Counted from the first letter of the stretch, positions 47,717 to 60,940 are shown. The stretch is DNA of 64,000 bases from Epiperipatus broadwayi (GCA_028023455.1 JAQFVV010000152.1:2996087-3060086); one strand, 5' to 3'. A program made the numbers and translations. Notes: generated by a model not told the origin, from the sequence alone.

Positions 47717-50225
47717 ATATATATATTAGAACATAAAACAACTTGTTATTCTAGAATATAAAACAAACCATTATTATACAGCATTATAAATTATTTATAT
47801 TGGAACAGTAAGGTCCGCTTTGCAGATCTTCGTTTCACCTTTTCTCACCTACTTCCTACCCTCATAACCTAGTTTGAACCCCAATCTATCGTAGTGTGTC
47901 TGCAATATGGTTTTATACCGAAAATCTCGCCTAATTTTAAACCACGAGTACAATGCTCATATTATATATATAACTCATTCCCAAATAAATAAAAGATTAT
48001 AGATTACGTATATGTTCACATAATTTTGATTTATTAAAAAGTAGGTTATATAAGTCGTAATTGCGCACACACTATGATATGCATTTTAAAACATATCAAA
48101 ATTATAAATTGTTAAAGTTATTTTGTTTGAATCTATTTACAAATATATTACCGTCGTAATATATTTTGATTTAAAATAAAATTCATTTAGTAAATATTCG
48201 TTTATTAAATAGATTCAAATATTGCAATTTAAAAAGTAAAATCATTTTCGTTTAATCTAATAAAAGTCATTCCAAATATTTCTTTTAAAATAAATGAGGC
48301 ACAATAGTTTAATTAGTTAATATTATATAAGTTTATCTAAAAACAGCAGATGTCCACTTAAGGTTTTCTTTAATTAATAAAAGTAATTTTTAATTAAATC
48401 TAGTTTGTAATTCGAATGTCGACAGGGAAAGTAACAAAAGAAATTAATTAATGTTGAATTCCTTTAGACATTTGGATGATTACAGCTGATAAGTCCGATA
48501 TATTTTTGTAATGCTCCAGGGCAGTTCTATTGTTAAATTCTTCTATAAAAAGGAGGTTTTTCTTTTGTTCTCCATTCTTCTAATGTTTCTAAGAGAAATC
48601 ATTCTGAGGTGTAATGTTTCTAACCAAAATTATAGTAGTAATTTGTAAATCTTGACATGACAGAGTAGAGTGCAAGAAGGCTATTTCTCTCCGAAATGGT
48701 CATATGCTGCCGTAGACCATCGGAAGTTATCACACAAAGAACCCCAGATTTTGCTGCTGAATTATAAAACCTGCCGAACATCTACCTTGAAAATGCTTCT
48801 CCAGAGGTAATCCTAAATTAACCCAAGAGCTCTTGTGATAACTAACATGCTATAGCTACTTAAAATTGTTTTTCTTATATTTCACATAACTTCATTATGT
48901 ATTTCTTTAACGTGTTTACTCAACATTTTGCTCTCTATCCTTGGGTTAATATTTTCTATTGATTAAGCTTTCTGTTATTTTATTATGGTAATGTGTCAGA
49001 ATCGTCTTTGACCGAGTGAATTATTCCCTTTGTTGAAAATAAGACGCCGCTATGAAGGCATATTTTAAATTTCTAAATAATTTTCCAATTTTATTATCTT
49101 GCAAATCACTCGTTCGAGGGCGATTCTATTCTTTAATATATAATATAATCACATAGTTTAAAATCTACATGTTATTGATTTTAATGTAATATGAGAGTAT
49201 GTGCGAGGTCAATGATTAAATGTGTCCCCTAATGCATGATTGCGTATATAAATCTATACTTACTTTTCACACCCGCAAGCATGCATTTTCCTATTTTAAT
49301 TACCGTGTTCTACTTTAATTACAAAGTTCATCATTGACGTCGAGAATGTGCGGACCCTTTTAAATGAATTTCTGGGAATTTGATTGGGCATTTCTCTTAA
49401 TCCAAGTAAAACCCATTCAGTATGTTTTGGATACACTCATCTCGTATTGCTGGTAAATGAATTGGTTGTTGAGATCGCTTTTTTGCGGTTTCCAGGCAGA
49501 GTATGTCACCAAATGACACACCTGGGAATTAAACGCAATCGTCATCCAGTCGCTAAGTTTCGGCTGTTCATAAAAATACTCTCCTATGGGTTAGCGGCCA
49601 TATGCCCTCCGTTATCATTCCGGATATTCAATATTGTTTTATTTTGTATTTATTTTACAAAGCATCCGTGACTTAAACATGTCACACCCTCCAACTTTAA
49701 TAAATTCATTATCAGCAATACTGACCTCCCAATGTAATTCTATTATTATTATTCTCAAATAAATGCTTTGATCACATTCCCACTTTGTTGCTTAGTAAGC
49801 TTTTGTCCGTGCTATTCTCGAAATCAATAAATATTTTAGAACTCTTAATTTTCAAATATTTTCTTAGACTTGTATAATTACTCAAAGCACCTCGCACATG
49901 TTCCTATCTCATCAAGCACATTATCGTAATGCTATTAACCCGAGGAATAGAATCTATCACTTTGCTTTAAAACCTTTAGTCATTTATTGAAATATAATGC
50001 CCACAATTATTTAACACGTGTCCCTGTCTTATATAAGCAGACAGTGGCATTATATATATAATTTATATAAATAAATTTTGTGAAATTATTTAAAACTAAA
50101 TTTGATATCTTATTTTATTGATTCCTATCACTATCTCGGTATATATATATATATATTTTCTGCATTTCTTTTGTAAATCCATAGACGTTAATTAGCCACC
50201 CAAGCTTCTTTTAGTATAGAGTCTT
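47717..50225. other. intron sequence with degenerate repeat debris
   Basis: This is AT-rich intron downstream of the Ty3/gypsy element. A less AT-rich block at about 49330-49680 is described separately. Parts of 49700-50225 share short phrases with the region upstream of 4580 (ctcaaataaatg, ataaatatttt), suggesting the LTR-like repeat extends further left, but the boundary is unclear. Confidence 0.3.
49384..49671 (+). pseudogene. possible non-LTR reverse transcriptase fragment
   Basis: This 95-codon ORF begins MGISLNPSKTHSVCFG, with THLGIKRN further on and VAKFRLFIKIL. The pattern (hydrophobic-NPSKT, then a HLGI block, then a basic helix) is that of the region after the catalytic box in LINE reverse transcriptases. 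It is too short and lacks the YxDD box, so the assignment is tentative. Confidence 0.35.
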
Positions 50226-50430
50226 TTGTTTCTCCCTGACCACCAGGCACCGGTCAAAGGTTATACTAGTAGTGGCATCAGATGCGTTATCACGTAGATG
50301 GCGCTGTGTAATTTGGACTTTAGATTCGAACTTAGTATATCTAGAAGGCAACCCCTCCTAGAATGTTCAGTTTCGTGTCTGGGGTTTGAATTCTACAGTG
50401 TGTTAGCAAGATAGACGATTCTGACTTACA
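50226..50430 (+). repeat. diverged relative of the first element's LTR end
   Basis: gaccaccaggcac ... gtggcatcagatgcgtt ... gaattctacagtgtgttagcaa ... attctgacttaca aligns loosely with 4586-4778 (tgaccaccgtgcc ... cgcatcagatgcgtt ... gaattctgcactatgttta ... tctgactgttaca), with several indels. It ends at the same point, so it is a solo or truncated LTR of a related family. Confidence 0.5.
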
Positions 50431-52714
50431 ATATCAAAAAAATATGTACTTACAGCTTTTCATATTTATAGTTGGTTAGATACTAAACCTATGGAGTTAC
50501 ATATATATTATACCGGTCAACGCTTATTCCGTTAATATGAGCATGCGCACAAATCGAACATGAAAAGAAATATGGCGACATGTCGGAATAAGGAGAAATT
50601 TAAATGCTTTACCATAATATTATTATGGACACAAAAGATACTTATAAAAAGATTGATTCTTACATATCTTTGGAGAATGACTCTAAACCAACCCCTCGCA
50701 CCACTCCCAGAAGAAAAATTAATTCTCCTGAAAGGATATGCAAGTTCAAATATTATTGGGCATATATGCAGGTAAATAATTATTCAAACAAAATTAATAA
50801 ACAAGTATCCTCTTGATAAATAAAGATTTAAGACCCGGTAAGATGATTTCCCATTTGCTATCTCAGCGTACTCTATTCTCAGTTAAAAGAATGGAGATAA
50901 GAAAACTCACACAATTAATTACTAATATAGGTAGAGAAAGTAAATGACAAAGAGAATTAAAAAAAAATATATGGCGGTAGTCACTTTAAAATTATAATAT
51001 AAATATTTTATTAACCCATTATCCCATACCATTTATAATATGAATACAAAATTAATATTCCCAGATTGATTAAATATACGAAACAAATATTACACACTAT
51101 ATAAATCATTTTAACAAACAACACTATAATCGTAAAGAAATACTCGTCAAAGCAATCATTAAACTAAATAAAGGAAAATTTCTTTCTTAATAAGAAAAAG
51201 TAATTAAATAATTATACGTGAGAGATAGTGATCTGTGGATTATAAACTCACACATGTGCATTAAGCAAAAATTAACAAGTTACATACAGGTGTGTTTATG
51301 TACGTGTGTACATGAAATGTATATTTACGAAATGTGTATTAAATTTAAATAGAATAAACACACACAAAAAATAGTATATCCGATAAAGTCTATATGCTTC
51401 ACCATTCTATGGGATTTGAGTGGGCTATACATCTGTTCATCTACTGTGGCAAGGGCTGCGCTTGACTGTGGCACGAGTTCATGAATTCATCATCATCGCT
51501 TGGTGTTTGAATCTCGGCTTTTGGGACAGCAGGAGAGCTGGACGGACGCGCTGAAGGGGGTAGGCTTCTACTCCATAATCATTCTATATACAGCAAAGTG
51601 CTTGATTTGCATCTTTAAGCTGGACAATGGATATTACACACTATAAACAGTCTTTTCTTGTTTTACGAATTCTATGTTGATTACAGACTTCAATGGCGTG
51701 TTGCACTTAAGCTTCCCTTGGCATCAACTGAGTATATGGTGGAATAATCATCTGTTCATTTAGCTTTCCAATAGTTGGCTAGATAACTGACGTTACTCAA
51801 CACCACTTAGTAGTCCAATGTTTAAACCGTTGGCTACTCACTGGTTAACTGCTCGAACGGTAATTTGAATGACTGCATGAATTAGTGTCCTTTGGTTTAG
51901 AATGACTGAATGAATTTTTAATTAGAGTAAATCCCTCAGATTAGGTTGAATCAGAGTCAGCATGCTTGCTAAAAAAGGTTGCGTGGTTCCATTAAAAGCA
52001 TTAGCTTAACAATAAAATTAGACTTGGGCTCCTAATAAGATTTGCCTTTGAAAAACAAAAATGAACTGCCTGCTCGCAACTTCAGAACCTATATATATAT
52101 CTCTTCAATACCTCCTCAATTCAGCTATCCCTCCAAGAATGAAAAATTAATTAATTAAATCTTTTTTATATCCATTCAGATCACATTTCACTAATGAAAA
52201 TTTTAATGAATGATAACATCTTTTTCATTTTTTCTTTAGTAATTACATTATTACAATCGAAATTTTAACAAAAATATTTCACTTAGATTGGGCATTCTTC
52301 TCTCCCCGCATTATCGCAAGTTTAATCAAGTTCTTTTTGTCCAGTCGAAATTATTTTAGAATGGACAGGAAATCAGAATGCCTTTAGGCTTTTCTTAAAT
52401 TTAAGACAATGACCCACCTCTCTTGCTCAAATGCAACTGAAGAGAAAAACAACCATTAAAACTTCGATTTTGAAATTATTTTTAACTTATTTTTAAATAG
52501 TAATATTTCAAATTTTCCCTTTTGCATTAGTTCTAAACATTAAAAAAAAATAAATACAGAATAACAATTTGTTAAATAAATGCCGTTTCTTTAATGAACA
52601 AATAATTTTAAAATTATAAATACATTTCGGCGTTTCTTTTTCTTTTTAAAAATATAAAAAGCAAAATTACAAATACATATTTCTAAGCCTTTAAATATTG
52701 GCTTTAATCATATA
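50431..52714. other. intron sequence with a possible SINE
   Basis: This is AT-rich intron. At 51420-51560 a less AT-rich block has an A-box-like tggcaagggctgc (about 51448) and a B-box-like gtttgaatctc (51505-51515), and may be a tRNA-derived SINE. The rest shows no coding or repeat structure that I can support. Confidence 0.35.
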
Positions 52715-53706
52715 CACCTGGGTCTCGTTTTACGCGATAGATAGGTTCCTCAGAAAACGCGCAAACGAAATCCCGCAAAAATAGATGTAACTTACATTGA
52801 AAAAGGGGGGATGCGGTCTGTGATTTTTCAAAATTCGCGTAAAAGCATAGCACCAACGTAAAATTACTTTAAAATTCGCGCAAAAAAAAAAAAAAATAAG
52901 GAAATAAAATATGACTAATAAAAAATTTCAAATTTGAAAAAAATTGATACAAGACAAACTTTTTTTAAACTATAATATTTAATTTTATTCAAAATAATAT
53001 ATGTTTATGCATAATTTACATTTTTTTAATACACGTTTTAATTATTATCGATATTTGCCGAAAAACATTCGTTTGCAAACTGAGGAAATACAACTAGCGC
53101 TAACTTCACACTCATGTTGAGTCAATGGATTTCTGGCGACAACGTAATTAATCTTTGAGACGATGATTTTATTAATTGTTTATGAACTTAGACTTACGAT
53201 AATAAAAAGACATTTATTCACCACTGCTGGGAAAAATTTAATTAAAACTAACAACTAAAAATTAAATTCTTATTTTTGTCTTTAATTTTCAATTTTAATT
53301 GTACCCACTGCTATTACCCATCTGTTAAAAATAAACCTGCGGACACTCTTTTTTAAAAAGCAAAAACAGAATGTGATTTAAAATACAAAATTAACACGCA
53401 CAATATTTGAACAAATTTACATTATAATCTTGTAAAATTTAATGTGTGTATACATAAAATGTGGAAATCATGATTTTAATTTCATTATTGCATAAAATCT
53501 TACTATTATAAAGCACTGAAAATATTGAAATTACTGAGATGAAAGTCGAATTCCAATAATGTGCTATTACTTTCAATATAACGTAAGTGCGCGAAATTTA
53601 TTATTTAAAGTAATAGCGCATTATCGGACTTCGACTTCCGATGAATTTCAAATCGCGTAACTTCACAATCGTGTTAAATAAATCTGCATAAAAACAGACC
53701 CAGGTT
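52715..53706 (-). mobile_element. TA-flanked non-autonomous DNA transposon (copy 2)
   Basis: It is flanked by TA (52713-52714, 53707-53708) with ends CACCTGGGTCTCgTTTTACGCG and (degenerate) cagacccaggtt. It is the reverse-complement counterpart of 12188-13287 along most of its length, for example cgataggttcctcagaaaacgcgc and aagtgcgcgaaatttattatttaaag. It lacks the extra terminal palindrome of copy 1 and has no coding capacity. Confidence 0.75.
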
Positions 53707-53938
53707 TATGTGTGAGTTTATGTTATAGCCACAGTTCTCTCTTTAATTTATAATAATTTAGATTATAATATATAGTATACCCCCTCCCCCATTTAATGGC
53801 TTTTTATGTACTTTTGGCCACAAATTTGTCTAACGTTATTTTCTGCTTGGCCACATCAAATGTGCCTGGCACAATATATATACAGTAATCAAATATCTAA
53901 CAAAAAATTATTTGTCCACAATGTTGTTATAGATATTT

Positions 53939-54220
53939 ACTTAATATAATAATTTAAATAAAATTGAAATAACCAATTTACAATTATTTAATTATCAACC
54001 TGGCTTTCATCTCTTATTGAGACGTTTTGTAGATATATTGTTGAAAGTAGAATAATATCCAACAGGTGGAGCAAATGTAATGAATAGATCATTTGATGTA
54101 TAAAACTTTATATCTTGAAAAGGTCTCAATAAGAGATGAAAACCGGGTTGATAATTAAATAATTGTAAATGTAATTGGTTATCTGTTTCAATTTTATTTA
54201 GAATGATTATTATATTAAGT
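53939..54220. repeat. foldback (hairpin) element, 282 bp
   Basis: The left arm (53939-54025, acttaatataat..tcttattgagac) and right arm (54126-54220, gtctcaataagag..atattaagt) are reverse complements of about 85-95 bp with small mismatches, around a loop of about 100 bp. This is typical of a MITE. Its own insertion site cannot be resolved. Confidence 0.75.
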
Positions 54221-56239
54221 TACTTATATGTACATAGTAGCATCAACAGGCTTATTATTCAACAATACTGAAACACATCAAGATTTTACAGCATTATAAA
54301 TTATTTATATAAAAAGCAATATGAAAAATATTAGAATTACAGCTGATAGAAATTATTAACTCTGACATTTTTTTAAAAATTACATTTGTTTTAATTTCTT
54401 AGTCCTTGGACTTACATATAAATGAATTCACATTTATATTTGTTTTCTTGGGATTAATAAATCATTATTTTTTATGACAAAGAAATCAATGTATTCCATG
54501 TGTAAAGTCTTTACTATTTTATGCTATATAGATATAAATTTTCTGATTGGTGAAAATTCTAAAAAAAAACAGTCATGACCGGTCAATTGGAGTGAAGTTG
54601 TTTTTAATGTTTTTTTTTTATTTTTAAATTTAGCATTTTGGTGCTTCTCTCATATTTTTAATTATTTAGAATGTGCATAAAGATTTTATACTTATTATTA
54701 AAAGTAAATTAATATTGAATAAATTAAGATGAAGAAATCATGTTATTTAATCATGAAATTATAAGAAAAAATAGAGGACAGGAAGAAATGTTAATTTATT
54801 AAAACTGACCTAAATATTATAACCAGCTGGTTACATTTAAATTTTCTTAGACTTATCTTTAAAGGGTCATTATTTAACTCAATATTTTAAAATTCCCATA
54901 TGATAATAAGAAAATTCTCAAACATTAAATATATTTAAGAGTTTTTTTTAAAAAAAGAATAAGAGGGAAGAACAAAATAAGATTTTAATAACTTTGTAAA
55001 TTTTATTTTTAATTAATCATAGTTATTTTTTATCTCTAATGAAAAAGAAAAATCAAATCAGTGCAATTAATTGATTATCTTGTTTGTGTTTTTGCAAAAT
55101 TTGGTTTTTAATTACCAAGGAATGTCAAGAATTTTATATTAATGTAAGTTCTTGACTTGTTTTCAGTATCAATGATTAAGACGAAATTGAACAATTGTAT
55201 TTAAATGTTTTATCTAATTGGTCATCATGAAAATTATCATGGAAGAGACAGATTGTAATTTGCTTGTGGGCAGGATTGTTCTAGAAAAAATATATATGTG
55301 GGAGTGTGGATTAATGATAATACCCAAGTGTCTGGAGAGATTATTGGTAGCTTAACTGTTGAAGAGAGCAATCCTAAGCCTGTTACTGAAAAAATAGAAA
55401 AAAGTGTTCCTAATTTAGCTGTTGAAGAGAGAGCTGTCAAATCTTAATCCTTTTATTGAAAAAAAAATTTGTATTCCTAACTTAGCTGTTGAAGAAAGAA
55501 CAACCCAAGTTTAATCCAGCCGATACCAAGATATTGAATAGAATAGCAGAAGTTTTAATCAAGCTTTCAGCATGCTATGAGTTTAGCTTTAAAATGGTTT
55601 GTATAATGAAAACCATGTGCTAGATTCAGCTAAAAGCTAGGTATCACCTTTCTCCATATAATCTACCTTCACTGAAACAAAACTGTGGGGAAGAGGGTAT
55701 TCTCCTAAAGTAGTCTGCAATATTGCCTTCAACCAAGTGCATAAGTCTCTCACCTGGAAATTCAAAAGGGGAATTAAATGGACAAAAAATGCTATTTTCA
55801 TGTATCTGGAATTGCTACAGACCCAGGAAAGGACAAATTTAACCAGGATCATGTTTAGAAGCCTTCATGGAGAAGGTCCATTGAGAACAACTAAAATTGC
55901 AACTGGAAAGGCCTCTACAGACAAGAAAATGATGACTAGATGTATTAATTTTTTATGTGTGTACGCTTTTTTGTGTTAATAGAAATTTTTATTTGTATCA
56001 TAAAAGTAAAAACAATTTGGTTTTTGTGTTATATAATTGATAATAATAAATATTTCACTGTGTTAAATTATTTCAAATTGTTAGACATTTCTTTTTTATA
56101 TAAAATCCAGTCTAATTTCTCTTTCAAATAGTAAAATAGTTTTTAACCCTTGGATTAATTGCTTCAAATAGATTCGTGCATGCTTCTAACTCACTCTAAT
56201 TCACGCAGTTTTTACATTATTGTAACATATTTAGGCTTA
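54221..56239. other. intron sequence with an unidentified coding-like patch
   Basis: It is AT-rich up to about 55200. From 55230 to 55980 the sequence is less AT-rich. It includes an imperfect repeat of (t)agctgttgaagagag about three times (55352-55500) and protein-like stretches (SLTVEESNPKPVTEKIE near 55349, TWKFKRGIKWTKNA near 55754), broken by stops. I do not recognise them. It may be an old pseudogene or transposon piece. Confidence 0.25.
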
Positions 56240-56705
56240 TTTTAAAGCTGTGATGTGATGTACTGTGACTTCTTAAACGGAGTCAGGAATCTCAGCAGCT
56301 ATGCCCAGAGAAACCTATTAGCCACTTTACCTTCCTTTTCCATTGTCCACCCTAAGTTTTCCCATAATCTGCTCCATTCCATTTTTACAACATAATCTTT
56401 GTCAACTCTATGACATTCATATCTAAATCCCCCTTATTTTTTCCCAAACCTAGCATAAAAACCAATAACTCACTTTCTGTATAATCACTTTGTTCATATT
56501 TAACCTTCCATAACTTCATTATTTGTACCCTTTCTGCTTCCAAACATTTACATCAAAGTAACAAATGCCTAATATTTTCTATGCCTTCCTTACACAACTT
56601 GCAGACTAAATCACCCATATTTTTCCATTTATGTGTATATTCCCTTGTTGCTAAAGATCCCGTTCGAGCCTTAAACAATAAACTACTTATCTTAAGAAGT
56701 ACCAT
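56240..56705 (-). pseudogene. 3' fragment of the same LINE family (5'-truncated)
   Basis: On the minus strand it matches the end of the LINE at 27900-31975. It reads GDLVCKLCKEGIENIRHLL, then EAERVQIMKLWKVKYEQ and LVFMLGLGKNKGDLDMN, better preserved than the longer copy. The Cys/His arrangement (CKLC..H..C) is the C-terminal zinc motif found in several LINE clades. Truncation at the 5' side (higher coordinates) is normal for LINE insertion. Confidence 0.7.
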
Positions 56706-58011
56706 AAGAGGCTGCCCTCTCTTGAATTATTTTACAAGTAAAAAATAAATAATATAGGCATTCTTAAGTTTTAACAAAGAGAATTCACACCTTTGTAAAT
56801 TCTGATTGGCTGCTTCGATTTTTGCCAAACGAAACCGCCTGTCAATAATTGCCATCCCTTCAACTTCTGTTTTGACTTTGAAAATGAAAATTAATATTTT
56901 ACAATGTTTTTTTTATTTTTCTTACATATTAATTATTTTCATAAAATATACTGAAAATATAGTTATTTTAGAAAAATACTAAGATTCTAGTAAAAAAATG
57001 TATATGTTTACATAAACATAAATTGAAAAAGAAACCACCGCTAACAACAATTTTCATACCTGTCAACAGTTTAAATTGCTCCAAGCTCTTTATTTGATTT
57101 TCAATTAATAATTGAAAGTATTTTTCTGGCATTTATTTACATATTGTAATGTATTTTGGTAAAATATGCTGAAAATATAGTTATTTAAAAAAAATACTAA
57201 GATTTTAGCAAAAAATTATTTACTTTTTCACAACATATATTGAGAAAGTTGATGTATGCAACATTTTCTAATTGGTTATGAACGCTGTTTTTAAATTCCC
57301 CACTATAAAATATTTTTATAATAAAAAACAATTGTTTTTGAAAAAACTTTTGTTCACTTTCATAATCTGACAAATTATTAATATACTTTTTACAAACCAA
57401 ACTAAATTGAATGTAATATTAAAAGATGAATATATTTTTATTGTTGATTCTGTAAATGACCAATCATAAGTTTAGAGTTTTAAACCACTTGGCCAACTAG
57501 ATTTGCAGTCAACCATAGGGTTAAAGAAAAAAAAATCTGTTGTAAAGTTAATTTTTTTCTTGCTAAGATGACTCAAAGATTGTTATCTTTGATTCTGAAG
57601 GTATTGTTGAATTAATTCTTAAATATTTCAAAGAAATTGAAACAAAGATTGTTATCTTTGATTTTGCAAATGGTTAATAAACTCTTTAATTATTTTTAAA
57701 GATAGAACCAAATGAATTTAAAGTTAATTCATGAATAAAAATTAATTGGTTGATTAATATAATTTTTGTAAAAATGTATTTTTTTTTATGAAATGAGTAT
57801 TTGGAATGCCATACTATCATGTCATTTTTGATTTTTTTTTGTTAATTAATTGTAAATTAAATAATTGTGTTTTTTTTAAAACTTAAATTATGTTTTTAGT
57901 CTTAGTGTCTTTATTCTGTTTAATTCCTGTTTCATGAAGTGCAGTGTGCATGTGACCTTATAACATGACAGCTCATATTCTAGGATTTAGTTTTTTGGTA
58001 CTTATTAGTCC
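56706..58011. other. intron sequence with short direct repeats
   Basis: A segment around 56943-57000 recurs at about 57161-57216 (ctgaaaatatagttatttt..aaaatactaagatt), period about 218 bp. A small palindrome, caaagattgttatctttg, occurs at 57574 and 57643. Otherwise AT-rich, no genes. Confidence 0.5.
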
Positions 58012-59302
58012 TGCAATACGTATTAGTACTGTGGTGCCATTTTACATTCGTATCAATCCGATGACAACTTTGTAATCTTTTATGACAAAAATAGCATGTA
58101 CATTATATTTTCTCAAGATTTATAAAGGTATTGGCAGACTAAATATGTACATAAAAAAGCGCTGTGGGACTAATATGTGTTGCCGGTGTAATATTAAAAC
58201 AATTATTAAATTACAACAAAACAAATCCATACACAAGGTTCTTACCTAGTAATATATAAAAATATGAGGAAATATCCATATACGGTATTTATCGTGTAAT
58301 ATATAACGAATTACCATGATGAAACAATCAGTTTGTCTGTTAATACAAAAATACTTTGATATATAATCAAAAATATAGATATACGGTACTTATTGTGTAA
58401 TATAGAACAGGGATTGTCATAATGAAACAATCAATTTGTTAATACAAAAATACTCTGAAATATAACCAAAAAAACTCTAAAATATTCCATCTTTAAAAGT
58501 ACATTTTCAACACAAGTAAAAAATTATTGATTTAACATACAAAAATAGGCAAAAAAAAGACATGCCATTTCACAATTCCCAAATGTTACTTTAAATGCGG
58601 ACAAAACAATTATTACATTACAAACATAGTCTGAAATATCAAAAAACCTTAAAATATACACATATGATACTTATCGTGTAATATATAACATTGTCATGTT
58701 GAAACAAGCAATTTAATTTCCATTTTATTTTAAACATCTCGACTTTTTTGACACAAAATGAAGACTAACTGAAAAATTTCTCCCCCTAAATGGACTTTTA
58801 CTGAAAACGTGATTGCCCAGTATATCGCCTGAATGGGATTTTCTACAGAAATGGTAATAAATGAATGTATTTTTTAAAAACAAAAAAATTCACAAAACAA
58901 AGAAAGCTAAATTACAATACTTTTTATTAGCTTTTCATTCCGGTGGAAAATAAATTTTTATGTCGCTTGGTAAGCAAGTGAATGTGCCATTATTTTTATG
59001 AAATCTTTGCCACATAAATTCGGCCAAGTATGAGTCAAGGTGTTGCTTTGATATTTGTTGCCATTATGCTGAACTCATGGTCTTTGATTTGATAAGGATT
59101 AAGTCTATCATTAAGCATTGAAGAATATACATATATGCTGGGTTTAGATGCCTTACACTATGTTTAGATCAAGGAATAAGTAACACTTAATCATTACTGT
59201 ATCTGATGGTTTTATTTTAATATTGTGCATACAATGACCACAGTGATATTCCGAATTGAGTACAAAAGCATCTATCGGATGAATTGCAACAAAATTCCAT
59301 AG

Positions 59303-60147
59303 GAACATCACATGATCACCATTTCTTATGCTTGCTCATATCTGTTATTAAACAGGCAAAACTCTCCATATGGTAGTGCCATTCAGTGCAAGCCAGAGTA
59401 ATCAATGGATGCCAGAAGGCTTGTGTACAAAATCCCTAGCTAGTGCCTACTCATCCAATATCGCCAGACTAATTTCTGGCTTGTGTCCTTTAGTGATGAG
59501 CCTTGGATCTGAGAGTACTGCACCTAGATCTTAGGATTTTAATGCAACCCTTCAGCAGGCACCTTTTATCTTTACTTAACCACAAAACTATGAGAATCAA
59601 ATTGAAAACAATATTTTCAATCTAAGCTCATTAGCTTATATAGTCATATGGGTGTGAACTCAGTTCAGCACCCATACATTTTGGTGTCTTTGGCCCTTTT
59701 ACAACCATAGCCACCGCTATCCTATTAGACAGAATTGATATTAAACCACTGAACATCACATGATCACCATTTCTTATGCTTGCTCATATCTGTTATTAAA
59801 CAGGCAAAACTCTCCATACAGTAGTGCCACTCAATGCAAGCCAGAATAATCAATGGATGGTAATGAGCTTAGATTGAAAATATTGTTTTCAATTTGTTTC
59901 TCACAGTTTTGTAGTTAAATAGAAATAAAAGGTGGCTGCTGGAGGGTTGCATTAGATCCTAAGATCTAGGTGCAGTGCTCTTAGATCCAAGGCTCCTCAC
60001 TGATGAAGGCCCTAAACCAGAAACTAGTCTGCGGATATTGGATGAGTAGGCACTAGATAGGGATTTTGTGTACACGCCTTCTGGCATCCATTGATTACTC
60101 TGGCTTGCACTGAGTGGCACTACTGTTGGAGAGTTTTGCCTGTTTAA
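59303..60147. repeat. large foldback repeat with direct and inverted copies
   Basis: Unit A (59303-59411) recurs directly at 59751-59859. The block 59348-59633 recurs inverted at 59861-60147, about 286 bp per arm, with scattered substitutions and small indels. The two inverted arms can pair around a 227-bp centre that carries the second A. It is less AT-rich than the flanks and has no coding capacity that I can support. Confidence 0.85.
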
Positions 60148-60417
60148 AATTTCAGTAATACATGGTCTGTTGATTCACACCGTGGATGGTGCTGTTTCTA
60201 TGCTAAAGCACAAATATGCTGTTTACAAGGTCACTCATAGATTTTACGGCCTGTAAACTGATCAAACACTAAGATGTTGAAGTGCACCCTTACCCCAACA
60301 TCTCTAGCATGTTGAACATTATTAGCGATGAGTATGCGACACTTTCTATAGACATTACTCTTGACTATTGTACAGCGTATGATATGAAGGTTATATTAGT
60401 ACGGATTTTTTTTTTTT

Positions 60418-60940
60418 TTGCTTAAATATATTGTAATTGATTTGAATGAATTCTCAAATGCTTCTACTTTCATTGTCAGGGGTCAGAATTCACTAAATGA
60501 GGAGTGTAAATCACGATTCGGCAAAGTTCACGATCAAGTCGCGCACTTTCCGAGATCAAAACAGTTCAATGGCAGACGACCGTTCAGCGTTGTAGTTTTG
60601 AGATTTTCCTGCTACAGAAGCAGATGCAGTGGCCTTCCTTCAATCCCCAAAAAAATATTTTATCTACCCAGAAAAACTGACTTTGTGGTGGTTTAATTAA
60701 ATTAAGGCGTCAAACATGTGAAATGGAATGTCAATCGCGTCAGTTTCGACAAATCTGTCATGGAACGGGCTTTGAGGGCTGCTGAATCGCGTTTTCGCAA
60801 GCGGTATGGCTAATTTATTATTGAAGCTGGTATCAGCTTACAGTGAAGCGTATTAGAGCTGAGTTGGAAAGGTGTCAAAATGCCGTAAAGAATATGACGA
60901 CAGGTCTAAGAGAGGTCTGTCGACAAAGCCTTGTTTTTTG
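60418..60940 (+). pseudogene. coding-like remnant, unidentified
   Basis: A 92-codon ORF (60418-60696) and a following block with KWNVNRVSFDKSVMERAL (about 60720-60775) are GC-richer than the neighbourhood. No family is recognised. The position inside the third Merlin-related copy suggests degraded transposon DNA. Confidence 0.2.
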
